A stretch of DNA of 64,000 bases, from positions 1-64,000 of the forward strand of contig NZ_FRAX01000015.1 in the NCBI RefSeq assembly GCF_900142465.1, in the 5' to 3' direction. Below are positions 18,487 through 26,117 of this stretch, piece by piece. Source of the DNA: Fibrobacter sp. UWH6 (GTDB lineage: Bacteria; Fibrobacterota; Fibrobacteria; Fibrobacterales; Fibrobacteraceae). Both the position numbers and the translations under genes were made by a program. The notes beneath the pieces are model-generated. The model was not told the DNA's origin. It worked only from the letters and a program-made list of their open reading frames with translations, and did no database searches. The first letter of the stretch is position 1. Each line of letters starts with the position of its first letter.

Positions 18487-20021
18487 TGAAGAACTTGATT
18501 CTGATTGCCTTGTTGTGCGTTTCCTCTGCTTTTGCCTGGCCTTGGTCCAGCGACAAGAAGTCTGCCGCCGTCGATAGCGCCTTGATTTTGGATTCCCTGA
18601 AACGTGAGGAATTCAAGAACTTGCAGCGTGAAGTGGATGCCCTTACCCGCATTCGTTTGCAGAAGGCCGATTCCCTTGAAAAACTGGAAGCTGAACATTG
18701 GCGTAAGCGATATAATGAAACTCAGCTGACAGAAGAACATCAAACTGAAACCCGAGAATTGGATGGCCGCTATTCCAAGCTTTCTACGGATTTAGGCCGC
18801 GTCAACGAAGAAGTTCAGGCCAGCAAGGATCTGACTACGGATGCGGAAGAAAAGGCAAAGTCCGATGAAGGGGCTTACGATAATTTTAATACCCAGGTGA
18901 AACTGGCCGTTGAAAAATCCCTGGGCGAAGTGACGGGTGATTATCCGGTGGGAATGAACGATCGTCTGTTGCGCCTGAAGAAAGCCCAGAATGATGCGGA
19001 TGCCAAGAATCCCAATACGCTTGCCGCCATGCGTGCCTACCTGGAAGATGTTCTGGGTCGACATGAACTGACCTACACTCAGTCTTACGGTAACGAAAAA
19101 TCCCAGGTGGGAAGCCGCCCCGATGTTAACGTGAACCGCCTGCGTCTGGGTACGGTGTTTCTGGGCGAAGTGGCTACAGACGGATCTGCCGATGGTCTTG
19201 GCGAAGTTCAGGCCCTGCTCCGTTCCGGTGCTCTGCAGGGTAAGATTTTCGAATGGAATTCAACCTTGCCCATGGAACTTTCTGCAGGTATTCGTGGTGC
19301 TGTAAACGAAGCCGGTTCCGCTCCGGCCGTGGTCAGCGTCCCGCTGGATGTTCTCCAGAATAAGGCTGTAAAGAATTCCATTACCGATACCAAGGAATTG
19401 ACCTGGAAAGAGGAACTGCAGGCTTTCTTCAAGAAGGGTGGCATTGTGATGTACCCCTTGATGCTGGTGGCCGCTTTCGCCTTGCTCCTGTGCCTGGAAC
19501 GTTTTATCATGCTCACAGTCCGTGGTCGCGTCGGTCGCCGTTTTGTGAAGAAGGTGCATTCCCTGGTTGATGAAAAGCGTTATGATGATGCCGCCAATTA
19601 TTGCCTGAAGCATATGAATAGCCTTTCCATGGTTATGTTTGCGGTGGTGAATCGCGCCAGGGATTCCCGTGAAACGGCGGAGCGTGCCTTGCAGGAAGCC
19701 TTGCTTCGTGAACAGCCGAAACTGGAACGCAGAATGGGATTGCTTGCCGCCATGGGTTCCATCGCCCCGCTGTTGGGCTTGCTGGGTACTGTGACCGGTA
19801 TTATCACCTTGTTCAACGTGATTACGGAAGTGGGAACTAATGATGCCCGCGTTTTGGCTGGAGGTATTTCTGAAGCCCTTGTTACGACAGAAACCGGTTT
19901 GATTATTGCCATTCCCGTGATGATTCTGCATGGCCTTCTCAGTGAAAAAATCGAGAAGGTGACCAGCGAACTTTATGTGCAGAGTACGACCTTGTTGAAT
20001 AAGATTTTCCCCAAGGCATAG
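18486..20021 (+). CDS. TtpC-like MotA/TolQ/ExbB proton channel protein
   Basis: This 511-residue protein fuses a signal peptide and a 300-residue periplasmic coiled-coil region to a C-terminal ExbB/TolQ domain (about 315-505) with three membrane spans. The channel core is well kept: LLAAMGSIAPLLGLLGTVTGII and GISEALVTTETGLIIAIPV. This architecture is TtpC, the fourth component of the Vibrio TonB2 system; ordinary ExbB lacks the extension. The ordinary ExbB gene starts 3 bases after this stop. Inferred: it links the proton channel to a periplasmic partner. Confidence 0.88.
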   Translation: MKNLILIALLCVSSAFAWPWSSDKKSAAVDSALILDSLKREEFKNLQREVDALTRIRLQKADSLEKLEAEHWRKRYNETQLTEEHQTETRELDGRYSKLSTDLGRVNEEVQASKDLTTDAEEKAKSDEGAYDNFNTQVKLAVEKSLGEVTGDYPVGMNDRLLRLKKAQNDADAKNPNTLAAMRAYLEDVLGRHELTYTQSYGNEKSQVGSRPDVNVNRLRLGTVFLGEVATDGSADGLGEVQALLRSGALQGKIFEWNSTLPMELSAGIRGAVNEAGSAPAVVSVPLDVLQNKAVKNSITDTKELTWKEELQAFFKKGGIVMYPLMLVAAFALLLCLERFIMLTVRGRVGRRFVKKVHSLVDEKRYDDAANYCLKHMNSLSMVMFAVVNRARDSRETAERALQEALLREQPKLERRMGLLAAMGSIAPLLGLLGTVTGIITLFNVITEVGTNDARVLAGGISEALVTTETGLIIAIPVMILHGLLSEKIEKVTSELYVQSTTLLNKIFPKA

Positions 20022-20023
20022 AA

Positions 20024-20677
20024 TTGAATAACAGTTGGTACATATTCATAGAAGCTTTGCAGAGCACTTATGGCGCCGGCGGCGTCGTGATGCTCCCTAT
20101 TCTGCTGTGCGGTGCCATCGGATTCTATTTTCTGTATTCTACCTGGATTCGCATTGGCCGAGATATCTTCCGTAAGGATGTCCACAAGGTTGTGGATCGC
20201 CTTCGCAAGGACTTGCATGAAAGTGTAAGCGGCCGCGGTTTAACCGCCCGTAGGCATTTGAAGAAACGTGGCGGAATTGTGGCCCGTGAACTTCATTTGG
20301 CCTTGAAGGTGGCTATCGATACTCCGGCAGATTATCAGGACTACATGCAAGTGCGCATGATCAAGACCGTGCGCTATATGCAGCAGGGAACTCACATTGT
20401 TTCGGTGATGGCGGCTGCGGCTCCGTTGTTGGGTTTGCTTGGAACCGTTACCGGCATGGTGTCTACCTTTGAAGTTATTACCCTTTACGGAAACCAGAAT
20501 CCGGTCCTTATGGCAGACGGTATTTCTGAAGCTCTAATTTCTACACAGAGCGGTTTGCTCATTGCGTTTCCGCTGACCTTGTTAAAACAGCGCCTGGACG
20601 AGCGTATTGAATACCTGACTCAACAGTTAGAACTTGGCGCTACGATTATTGAAAACTGGACCTCTGGTCGGGAATAA
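20024..20677 (+). CDS. exbB: ExbB/TolQ-type proton channel subunit
   Basis: A 217-residue ExbB with the usual three spans: one near 15-40 and two near 125-195. The conserved core (MAAAAPLLGLLGTVTGMVSTF, then ISEALISTQSGLLIAFP) is intact. It should form the pentameric channel around ExbD and power TonB. The start is TTG at 20024, three bases behind the previous stop, and its own stop overlaps the next start as TAATG, so it sits in a tightly coupled series. Confidence 0.92.
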   Translation: MNNSWYIFIEALQSTYGAGGVVMLPILLCGAIGFYFLYSTWIRIGRDIFRKDVHKVVDRLRKDLHESVSGRGLTARRHLKKRGGIVARELHLALKVAIDTPADYQDYMQVRMIKTVRYMQQGTHIVSVMAAAAPLLGLLGTVTGMVSTFEVITLYGNQNPVLMADGISEALISTQSGLLIAFPLTLLKQRLDERIEYLTQQLELGATIIENWTSGRE

Positions 20678-21327
20678 TGAGGCTGATTATGAAATTCAAA
20701 TTTTTTGTTTTGCTCGCCCTGGGCCTCGTTTCAATGAGCTGCTCTTCTAAGGAATCCGCTGAAGAGTATAAGGCGGGAAAAAACGAAGTGACGGCTGAAC
20801 CCGCGGTTGAAATTTCCATGGAAATCGTAAATGGGGAATCCTTCGTAGATGCCCGCGATAACCAGGTGTACCGCTATGTGAAAATTGGCGACGCTGTCTG
20901 GATGAAGGATAATCTGAGGTTCGCTTCCGAAAAAAGTTTCTGCAATCAGGAATATGGCGGCTGCGACAAGGTGGGCCGTTATTACACCATCGAGGAATTG
21001 TCGACCTTGTGCCCTGAAGGCTGGAGGATTCCCAAGGCTAAGGATTTTGCGGCCATGCAGAAGGCCTGCAAGAAAAATCCGGGATTCTGTCTATGGCACG
21101 AATTTGAAAAGCAGGGCTCTGACGAAATTGGGTTCTCTGCCTTGGCGCTGGGACGTTACGACTTGCACGTCTCCAAATTTTCTGAGGTTGGAACGCGGGC
21201 TTATTTCTGGAGCGAAACGAACGGAAAGGCGAAAGATGTATTTACCCTTAAAAAAGGGGAGTATGCCAGCAGCATCAACCGTGCCGAAAAATCAGATGCC
21301 TTTGCGGTTCGCTGTGTGAAGATGTAG
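20677..21327 (+). CDS. FISUMP-type lipoprotein inside the TonB operon
   Basis: This 216-residue lipoprotein has hydrophobic segment FFVLLALGLVSMSC, with C as lipid site. The body shows the F. succinogenes major paralogous domain (FISUMP, TIGR02145): YRYVKIGDAVWMKDNLRF, GRYYTIEELSTLCPEGWRIP, FWSETNG and AFAVRCVK. The domain's function is unknown. It starts either at the TAATG overlap (20677) or, equally well, at ATG 20689, which has GAGG six bases ahead. Placed between exbB and exbD, it is an unexpected extra part of a TonB system and may be an outer-membrane or surface partner of it. Confidence 0.85.
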   Translation: MRLIMKFKFFVLLALGLVSMSCSSKESAEEYKAGKNEVTAEPAVEISMEIVNGESFVDARDNQVYRYVKIGDAVWMKDNLRFASEKSFCNQEYGGCDKVGRYYTIEELSTLCPEGWRIPKAKDFAAMQKACKKNPGFCLWHEFEKQGSDEIGFSALALGRYDLHVSKFSEVGTRAYFWSETNGKAKDVFTLKKGEYASSINRAEKSDAFAVRCVKM

Positions 21328-21380
21328 GATTTTGGGTTCGCAAAAAAAACAAAGCATACCTTTAGAGTAAGAGTTAAAAA

Positions 21381-21785
21381 ATGGATTTTAATTTACCTCG
21401 CCGAAAGCAAAAGGATATGGGCATCGATATGGGCCCTTTGATGGACATTGTGTTCATCTTGCTGATTTTCTTTGTGGTGACTTCTAGCTTTACTCGCGAA
21501 ACTGGCGTGGATGTGACAAAGCCCGAAGCCCAGAGTGCCTCGCAGCTGGAAAAGGAAAACATCCTGGTGGCCATTACCCGCGAAGGTACAATCCACATTA
21601 ACGAACGTCAGGTGGATTTGGCCAGCCTGCAGGATATTCTAAAGCAGACTCTTGCAAAGACGCCTGATCGTGAAGCCGTGATTATTGCGGATAAAGGTGC
21701 GGAAACTGGGGTGCTGGTTCAAGTAATCGACGCCTGTAATTTAAGTGGAGTGAAAAAAGTGTCAATCGCTGCACAAGCGGACTAA
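21381..21785 (+). CDS. exbD: ExbD/TolR-type biopolymer transport protein
   Basis: A 134-residue protein with a short cytoplasmic N-terminus, one membrane span with the proton-carrying aspartate (MGPLMDIVFILLIFFVV), and a small periplasmic domain (about 50-134) ending in VKKVSIAAQAD. It should work with the ExbB just upstream. A 53-base gap separates it from the FISUMP gene and a 142-base repeat island from tonB. Confidence 0.92.
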   Translation: MDFNLPRRKQKDMGIDMGPLMDIVFILLIFFVVTSSFTRETGVDVTKPEAQSASQLEKENILVAITREGTIHINERQVDLASLQDILKQTLAKTPDREAVIIADKGAETGVLVQVIDACNLSGVKKVSIAAQAD

Positions 21786-21927
21786 ACAATGAATTATGAG
21801 ATATGAATTACGAGATACGAAAGAAGTGAGCTGTGTGGACAGTCGTTCTGAACTTGTTTCAGAATCCCATGAATGCACGAGACCCTAAATATCTCATATC
21901 TCGTAACTCATATTTGCCTTTCGCCTT
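21786..21927. repeat. repeat island A inside the TonB operon
   Basis: This non-coding gap between exbD and tonB is built of repeat modules. One arm at 21796-21819 carries words ATGAGATATG and ATTACGAGATACG. The inverted arm at 21891-21913 carries ATCTCATATCTCGTAACTCA. Between them, at 21842-21868, is a core beginning GTCGTTCTGAACTTG and ending TTTCAGAATCCC. The core recurs inverted at 43122-43148 and the arms recur at 43028-43046 and 43091-43108. No protein is encoded. Confidence 0.8.
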
Positions 21928-22575
21928 ATGATAAAGTTTGTTCTAAAACTGGTTAAACGTTTTTCTGTGCTGATTGTTGCAGTACTCAGCAGCCTTCTGC
22001 TGGTGTTTTCGGTGACGGTCGCAAACTTGTTCATTTCTGGAAAGATGAATGCCCAGAAGAAATTCGTAAAAACAGAAGTTGCCGTAAAGAAACCCGAAGA
22101 AGTCCAGAAGAAACAGGAACAGAAAAAGCCTGCCCGCAAACCTAACCGTCAGAAGTCCAATTCCCGTTCCCCCAAGGCGGGCCCCCGCATGGCCATGAAT
22201 CTTGGGGTTGCTGGAGGCGGTGGCGGTGCGGCCATTAGCGAGGAACTGGTCTCTGATTTTCGCGGTGGCGCCATGGCCAATCAGTCTGGCGATGTCGACA
22301 AGAAACCTAATAGCAGATCTATGCCCCAGTTTGAAGTCCCCGCCCAGATTCGTGATCGCGAAATTGACGCCAGCCTGCGTTTGACTTTCTGCGTCGATGC
22401 CAGCGGGCGTGCCTATGATATCCGCATTGTGGAGGAATCTCCGGCGGGATCTGGCCTTGGCCAGGCTGGTAAGGATGCCTTGAGCCGTATGACTTTTGAA
22501 CCTGCAGAAAAAGATGGTAAGGCGGTGCCTTTCTGCGGAATGGAACAACCGTTCGAGGTGAAGTTCCATGATTAG
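21928..22575 (+). CDS. tonB: TonB family energy transducer
   Basis: A 215-residue protein with a single N-terminal membrane span (about 11-35), a lysine/proline/glutamine-rich linker (about 45-75), a glycine-rich patch, and a C-terminal TonB domain (about 130-215: ASLRLTFCVDASGRAYDIRIVEES broken at its centre by a turn, then KDALSRMTFEPAEKDGK). The linker is short and poor in proline compared with E. coli TonB, closer to TonB2. It overlaps the following TPR gene by 8 bases. It should couple inner-membrane proton flow to the receptor at 13428 and others. Confidence 0.88.
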   Translation: MIKFVLKLVKRFSVLIVAVLSSLLLVFSVTVANLFISGKMNAQKKFVKTEVAVKKPEEVQKKQEQKKPARKPNRQKSNSRSPKAGPRMAMNLGVAGGGGGAAISEELVSDFRGGAMANQSGDVDKKPNSRSMPQFEVPAQIRDREIDASLRLTFCVDASGRAYDIRIVEESPAGSGLGQAGKDALSRMTFEPAEKDGKAVPFCGMEQPFEVKFHD

Positions 22576-23620
22576 GACTAAACGAGCCTTGAAGGGCCTG
22601 ATTATTCTTTTCGCATTTGTTCTAGCGATTTCTGCATTTGCGGCACAGTCTGCATCGGATGTTATGGATCGCGCCAATGCTCTTTATCGTGAAGGCCGCT
22701 TTAAGCAGGCCATCACATTGTATCGCAAGGCGGCTGACCGCGGGGCTGATCCCGTTGCGGTAAGTTTCAATATTGCCAATTCCTATTATCAGTCCGAAAA
22801 GTATCCCGAGGCTGCAGCAAGCTACCGTAAGGCGGTAGACTATTCCAATGGAACTTTCGCTCCGGCACTGTTTAATATGGCCAGCGTTTACTTTAGATTG
22901 AAGCAGTTCCCAGAATGCGTGGCCGCTTATCATCGTGCGTTAAAGCTGGAACCTAATAACATTAGCGGCTGGCTTTATCTTGGCGAAGCCTACAGCAAGA
23001 CGGGCGATAAGATTGGCGCCTTGAAGGCAGTAGAAAAAGCCTATGCCTTGGACAAGTCCGACATTAGCATTGTGTACCAGCTATCAGAAGCGAACATTGC
23101 TGTAGACGATTTTGATCGCGCTGTTGCCGTGATTCGCGAAGGCTATACTTCCCACCCGGAAGAAATTGACTTCCTGGTTTACCTGGGTGATGTTTTCCGC
23201 CTGCAGAAAAATTATGAGCAGAGCGCAGGCGCTTACCGCGAAGCCCTTTCCATTCGTCCCGACGATGTGAATACCATGTATAAGCTTGCCGACGTCCTTG
23301 TTGAAGACAACAAGCAGTTTGTGGCCATGGATATTCTGAATAATGTCTTGCAGATCAAGCCGGATTTTGTGGATGCGGCCATCTTCCTCGGGAACCTGGC
23401 TTATGACGCCAAGTTCCTGGAACGTGCAGAATCTGCTTATGAGATTGCAGCGAAACATGGCAACGCCGAAGCGGTTTATGGTTTCAAGAATCTGGCTTAT
23501 GACGCCCACGCCCAGAAACGGGATGACGAAGCCCTTCGAATTCTGAATCTCGCTCTTAAGTATTATCCTGACGATGCCACAATTCAGGTTGACATTCTGG
23601 ATCTGACGTCCAGCCAATAA
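22568..23620 (+). CDS. TPR protein closing the TonB2-like operon
   Basis: A 350-residue protein with a signal peptide (LIILFAFVLAISAFA) followed by about nine tetratricopeptide repeats (for example YREGRFKQAITLYRKAADRG, AVAYHRALKLEPNNISGWLY-type units). A TPR gene directly after tonB is also the last gene of Vibrio TonB2 clusters, which supports the assignment of the whole operon. Inferred: a periplasmic scaffold for the TonB machine. It overlaps tonB by 8 bases and converges on a GGDEF gene 26 bases away. Confidence 0.88.
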   Translation: MIRTKRALKGLIILFAFVLAISAFAAQSASDVMDRANALYREGRFKQAITLYRKAADRGADPVAVSFNIANSYYQSEKYPEAAASYRKAVDYSNGTFAPALFNMASVYFRLKQFPECVAAYHRALKLEPNNISGWLYLGEAYSKTGDKIGALKAVEKAYALDKSDISIVYQLSEANIAVDDFDRAVAVIREGYTSHPEEIDFLVYLGDVFRLQKNYEQSAGAYREALSIRPDDVNTMYKLADVLVEDNKQFVAMDILNNVLQIKPDFVDAAIFLGNLAYDAKFLERAESAYEIAAKHGNAEAVYGFKNLAYDAHAQKRDDEALRILNLALKYYPDDATIQVDILDLTSSQ

Positions 23621-23646
23621 ATCAACCAAAAATTCAACCAATAATT

Positions 23647-24705
23647 CTATTCTTCGAATAGAACCACGTTGTTCCTGCCGGCGGCCTTAGCTTTATAAAG
23701 GGCTTGGTCCGCCTGGTCAATGGCTTTCTTGTAATCCATTCCGTCGTATCGGGAAACCCCTGCCGAAATGGTGATGGGGCAAACCTTGCTTTTAGCCTGG
23801 GATACTTTTTTGCGAATTCCCTCGACGAGACTCATGGCGTGTTTAATGGAGGTGTTGGGCATCAGCAGCACAAATTCTTCGCCACCCCATCGGATGAAAT
23901 AATCGCCCTGTCTCATGTTCTTCTTTACGATCGCGGTAAAATCCTTTAGGACGATGTCGCCCTTGGCGTGACCGTAGTTATCATTGACGGCCTTGAAAAA
24001 ATCGATGTCGAACATGGCGACGCATAGGGGTCTTGTCAAGTCATCGATGAACTGGTTGTTTTCTTCCTTGATCAGATTCTGGATGGCATTTCGGCTGTTG
24101 GCTCCGGTAAGCTGGTCGTACATAGAAATGTACTCGAGCATCTTCTGAGCCCTGAAATGCTTGATGTAGAGTTTCTGCATAAAGAAGTGGGCTACCGTCG
24201 TTCCTATAAGGCAGGGGAGATTCAGGGAAATAAGGATGTCAAAATTGGGGTAGTGGATAATGCAGTCTGTGCCCAGAATAGAAACGAGTACAATCCCGCT
24301 GACGGCGACTACATAGTGCCAGGGGGCCGCAAATCCAACTGCAAAAAACAGGAACTGGTTGATGACGGAACCTTCACCAAAATGAGTCTTGTCGGGAAGG
24401 TAATAGACGACCCAGATTGTACACCACAACACCGAAAGGACCGTCAGGTAGGTGGCGACGGTCATAATCTTGTAGTTGGTGGTCTTTCGGCTAAGGATGG
24501 CGAGTCCCGCTGCTATGACCAGAGGGAACAAGCGCATGGGCAGAACTTCCCAGGCTGTGTATCCGAAAATCTGACAGTCCGAAACGAAGTAGGTTACCAT
24601 GCAGAAGGATGCGATGATTGCAACCCAAAAAGTGAACCTGTGGTAGAACAAGTACTTGGACTTATAAAATTCCTGGGGGTCGATATCTATTGGCAGTAAA
24701 CGCAT
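23647..24705 (-). CDS. membrane diguanylate cyclase (GGDEF)
   Basis: A 352-residue protein. The N-terminal 185 residues contain about six hydrophobic segments. The GGDEF domain (about 190-350) has LTGANSRNAI, the intact signature RWGGEEFVLL, and an inhibitory RxxD site (RQGD) exactly five residues before it. It should therefore make c-di-GMP and be limited by product feedback. It is followed on the same strand by nothing within 26 bases and converges with the TonB operon. The upstream minus-strand GGDEF gene ends 68 bases before its start. Confidence 0.93.
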   Translation of the reverse strand: MRLLPIDIDPQEFYKSKYLFYHRFTFWVAIIASFCMVTYFVSDCQIFGYTAWEVLPMRLFPLVIAAGLAILSRKTTNYKIMTVATYLTVLSVLWCTIWVVYYLPDKTHFGEGSVINQFLFFAVGFAAPWHYVVAVSGIVLVSILGTDCIIHYPNFDILISLNLPCLIGTTVAHFFMQKLYIKHFRAQKMLEYISMYDQLTGANSRNAIQNLIKEENNQFIDDLTRPLCVAMFDIDFFKAVNDNYGHAKGDIVLKDFTAIVKKNMRQGDYFIRWGGEEFVLLMPNTSIKHAMSLVEGIRKKVSQAKSKVCPITISAGVSRYDGMDYKKAIDQADQALYKAKAAGRNNVVLFEE

Positions 24706-24773
24706 CTAGGAAAAACTAAATAACCAAACTTTTTTTTTGATGGTTTGCAGAAATAAATAAGTTCCAAGTTGGA

Positions 24774-25913
24774 CTATGCTCGCCGGCGATTATTTTCACC
24801 TTGACTGTAGAAGTCAGCCTTTTCTTCTAGCATACGTTTGCTGATTTCATCAAGGAATGCGGAAATGTCGTTTTCCGGGTTGATGTTGCAGCTGCTGAAA
24901 CAGGCGGACATTTTATAGGAGTTTCTGGGATCCCTGTTAAATTCGCTGAAAGCGGACTTGATGCTGGCAATACACATGTTGATGGCCATTTCGTCTTGCG
25001 TGTTCACGATGGCGATGAATTCATCGCTGGCATATCTGACCACTGTTCCTAATTCACCGATGGAATGGGCTATAATCTTGGCTGCGTCCTTGAGGGCATT
25101 GTTTGCGGTCGATCGTCCCAGTTCCTTGTTCATTTTCTTGAACCCGTTCAGGTTGATCATGATTCCCGATACGTTATGGCGGGTGTTGCCTATATATTGC
25201 CCTTCGAGTACGTCTAGGTAGGCAAAGTTATAGATGCCGGTCAATTTATCCCTGTAAATGCGTTCGCGCTGGAGGCTGGCCATGAGGCCTGCAATAGAAA
25301 TGGTAAAACAGGAAGAGATGGTTGAAATGCCGTAAATCAGGGACTGAGCCACATTACCTGCCAGGAGGGGGAGTAGGTAGACTATGATGGGGAAGTTTTT
25401 CATGTAACCGCCGCGATGCCTGCAGATCAGGTAAAGGACGATGCTGTCAATCATGAATCCATAGTCAATGACACAGAAGAACCAGTAACCTGCCCGACGG
25501 ATATAGGTGTTGGAATCCGATATTTCGAAAATAATCGGGAGGAAAAAGTTAACCAGGATAATGGCTATACCCAGCATCAGGGCGCAATTGAGAATGTACT
25601 TGTGGGTCAGGGAGAGCTTGATTTTGAGATGGCTTTTCAGGAATATTAACCAGAAGAAGGAGCCGAACATGTCGGTTGCGTAAAGCAGGGAATTGCCCGC
25701 CTGTACGACAAAACGGTTTAATGTTCCAGGCTGGCCATCGCATGCGAAAACGAAGGGGTCGATGACGCAACCCATGAATGCCGAAATCATCATTAGGAGC
25801 AGACAACAGCTTTCTATGTTTTTTTCGCGCAGACGGCTCCAATTGCTTATAAGCAGAATGCCGATAAGCATGATGCCGAAGCTATTGGCGACATAGATTG
25901 CTGTAAGATTCAA
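24774..25913 (-). CDS. seven-span membrane protein with ASDEF-type GGDEF domain
   Basis: A 379-residue protein with about seven hydrophobic segments in residues 1-215 and a GGDEF-fold domain (about 220-370). The signature is changed to YASDEFIAIV; both glycines are lost, and there is no RxxD site. Cyclase activity is doubtful, so it may be a GTP or c-di-GMP binding sensor. It is clearly paralogous to the protein at 29105-30226: same length, same membrane layout, shared phrases such as LTGIYNFAYLD versus LTGLFNRPFLD and MIN/MIS-x-x-x-F. Its 5' side faces the GH/CBM6 gene across a 204-base divergent region. Confidence 0.85.
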   Translation of the reverse strand: MNLTAIYVANSFGIMLIGILLISNWSRLREKNIESCCLLLMMISAFMGCVIDPFVFACDGQPGTLNRFVVQAGNSLLYATDMFGSFFWLIFLKSHLKIKLSLTHKYILNCALMLGIAIILVNFFLPIIFEISDSNTYIRRAGYWFFCVIDYGFMIDSIVLYLICRHRGGYMKNFPIIVYLLPLLAGNVAQSLIYGISTISSCFTISIAGLMASLQRERIYRDKLTGIYNFAYLDVLEGQYIGNTRHNVSGIMINLNGFKKMNKELGRSTANNALKDAAKIIAHSIGELGTVVRYASDEFIAIVNTQDEMAINMCIASIKSAFSEFNRDPRNSYKMSACFSSCNINPENDISAFLDEISKRMLEEKADFYSQGENNRRRA

Positions 25914-26117
25914 ACCTTTTTCCGTAAAAAACCGTCCTGTTGTAAGAAAAATATAATATCAAATTGTTTAAATGTTGCACTTTTGCAAAAAAATGTAAAG
26001 ATGGATGTGAGGTTTGGTTTTTGCAAAAACTGCAAAAGTGTTTTTGGAGAGGTAATGGTTATAGGGGGGCTTGAAATTTATGTTTAGACTATAACGAAAC
26101 GTAAAAAAAGAGGATGT
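25914..26117. promoter_or_regulatory. divergent control region with TTTTGCAAAA palindromes
   Basis: This region lies between the ASDEF membrane gene and the GH/CBM6 gene. It contains TTTTGCAAAA at 25981-25990, a 14-base perfect palindrome GTTTTTGCAAAAAC at 26017-26030, and an inverted pair CACTTTTGCA (25978-25987) / TGCAAAAGTG (26031-26040). Such nested symmetry fits binding of a dimeric regulator. It is about 80-140 bases before the hydrolase start. A TATAAC hexamer near 26091 and AGAGG just before the ATG may be the -10 and ribosome site. Confidence 0.5.
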
